Assembly: GCA_007131465.1 (NCBI GenBank)
Contig: SLQN01000199.1
Span: forward strand, 1 to 6,068
From: Paracoccaceae bacterium
GTDB lineage: Bacteria > Pseudomonadota > Alphaproteobacteria > Rhodobacterales > Rhodobacteraceae
DNA: 6,068 nt
Direction of reading: 5' to 3'
This document shows positions 5,939 through 6,068 of the stretch, piece by piece. The notes under the pieces were generated by a model. That model did no database searches and was not told the DNA's origin. It saw only the letters and a program-made list of their open reading frames with translations. Both the position numbers and the translations under genes were made by a program. Every line of letters starts with the position of its first letter. Position 1 is the first letter of the stretch.

Positions 5939-5957
5939 TTTGCCCTGTGATGGCAAA
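5939..5957. promoter_or_regulatory. TTTGCC-N7-GGCAAA dyad in the divergent intergenic region
   Basis: TTTGCC (5939-5944) and GGCAAA (5952-5957) form a perfect 6-bp inverted repeat around 7 nt. It lies 54 nt before the plus-strand start at 6012 and 137 nt before mcl2. It uses the same TTTGC/GCAAA half-site as the longer repeat at 5864-5908, which suggests a second site for the same regulator. A short dyad like this can arise by chance, so confidence is modest. Confidence 0.35.
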
Positions 5958-6011
5958 GTGGACCAACCCGCGTCTTGCCCTTTCCAGCATCCCCCGAAAA
6001 GGAACCGTCCC

Positions 6012-6068
6012 ATGTTTCGCTTCTTCTGCCTGCCTGTTGCCTCGGCTGCTGTTGTGCTGGCCCTGTCC
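6012..6068 (+). CDS. Start of a divergent gene, probable exported protein (partial, 19 codons)
   Basis: Only the first 19 residues are visible, MFRFFCLPVASAAVVLALS, running off the right edge. They have the shape of a signal peptide: one basic residue (Arg3), then an uninterrupted hydrophobic run. Cys6 is too close to the N-terminus to be a lipobox cysteine. AAAAGGA about 8 nt upstream gives a good ribosome binding site, and no stop interrupts the frame to the edge. The gene is transcribed away from mcl2, sharing a 209-base intergenic region. The product cannot be named. Confidence 0.6.
   Translation, partial: MFRFFCLPVASAAVVLALS

Noticed and set aside
5909..5950. A 13-residue plus-strand leader peptide frame (MDSARRINPVFAL) before the right-edge gene
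   Set aside because: No ribosome binding site, no repeated regulatory codons and no attenuator-like hairpin after it; such short frames occur often by chance.
1..6068. A hidden new defence, mobile or biosynthetic system
   Set aside because: No transposase, integrase, nuclease, toxin-antitoxin pair, array or terminal repeats are visible. All gene-bearing stretches are accounted for by housekeeping carbon metabolism plus small proteins of unknown function.

Overview
The window reads as ordinary chromosomal core-metabolism DNA of an alphaproteobacterium, most likely a member of the Rhodobacterales (Rhodobacter/Paracoccus/Roseobacter relatives). The reasons are high GC, alphaproteobacterial-type SdhC, SdhD and SdhA proteins, and mesaconyl-CoA hydratase beside a malyl-CoA thioesterase-type CitE-superfamily protein. 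That pair belongs to the ethylmalonyl-CoA (EMC) pathway, and from memory it lies close to the sdh genes in Rhodobacter sphaeroides as well. I could not verify this by search.

Layout. Every gene except the one at the right edge is on the minus strand, so the order of transcription is right to left. From 5802 down to 3058 lies a four-gene cluster: malyl-CoA thioesterase (mcl2-type), an NnrU-family membrane protein, a DUF1737 protein and mesaconyl-CoA hydratase (mch). The first three are 4 nt apart or overlap by 1 nt. Two GC-rich hairpins at 4125-4165 separate the third gene from mch. Next comes a small predicted secreted protein of unknown function (2995-2561), followed by two hairpins, one with a T-tract, and then a striking paired palindrome (2455-2491). 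The succinate dehydrogenase operon sdhC-sdhD-sdhA runs from 2302 off the left edge; sdhA is cut after 505 codons and sdhB is not in view. At the right edge, the first 19 codons of a plus-strand gene begin at 6012, divergent from mcl2 across a 209-base region that holds two dyads built from TTTGC/GCAAA half-sites.

How the genes fit together. In the EMC pathway acetyl-CoA carbon is converted to mesaconyl-CoA. Mch hydrates this to beta-methylmalyl-CoA, which Mcl1 (not in this window) cleaves to glyoxylate and propionyl-CoA. Mcl1 then condenses glyoxylate with another acetyl-CoA to (3S)-malyl-CoA, and Mcl2 hydrolyses that to malate. Propionyl-CoA is carboxylated and rearranged to succinyl-CoA and succinate, which succinate dehydrogenase oxidises to fumarate. 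The window therefore brings together steps that deliver both C4 products of the pathway to the TCA cycle.

I found no mobile element, CRISPR array, tRNA or rRNA, and no evidence for a new defence or biosynthetic system. The points worth a second look are regulatory: the duplicated GTGATCAC palindrome upstream of sdhC, the TTTGC/GCAAA dyads upstream of mcl2, the hairpin pair before mch, and two conserved-looking but unexplained passengers (the NnrU-family and DUF1737 proteins) inside the EMC cluster.
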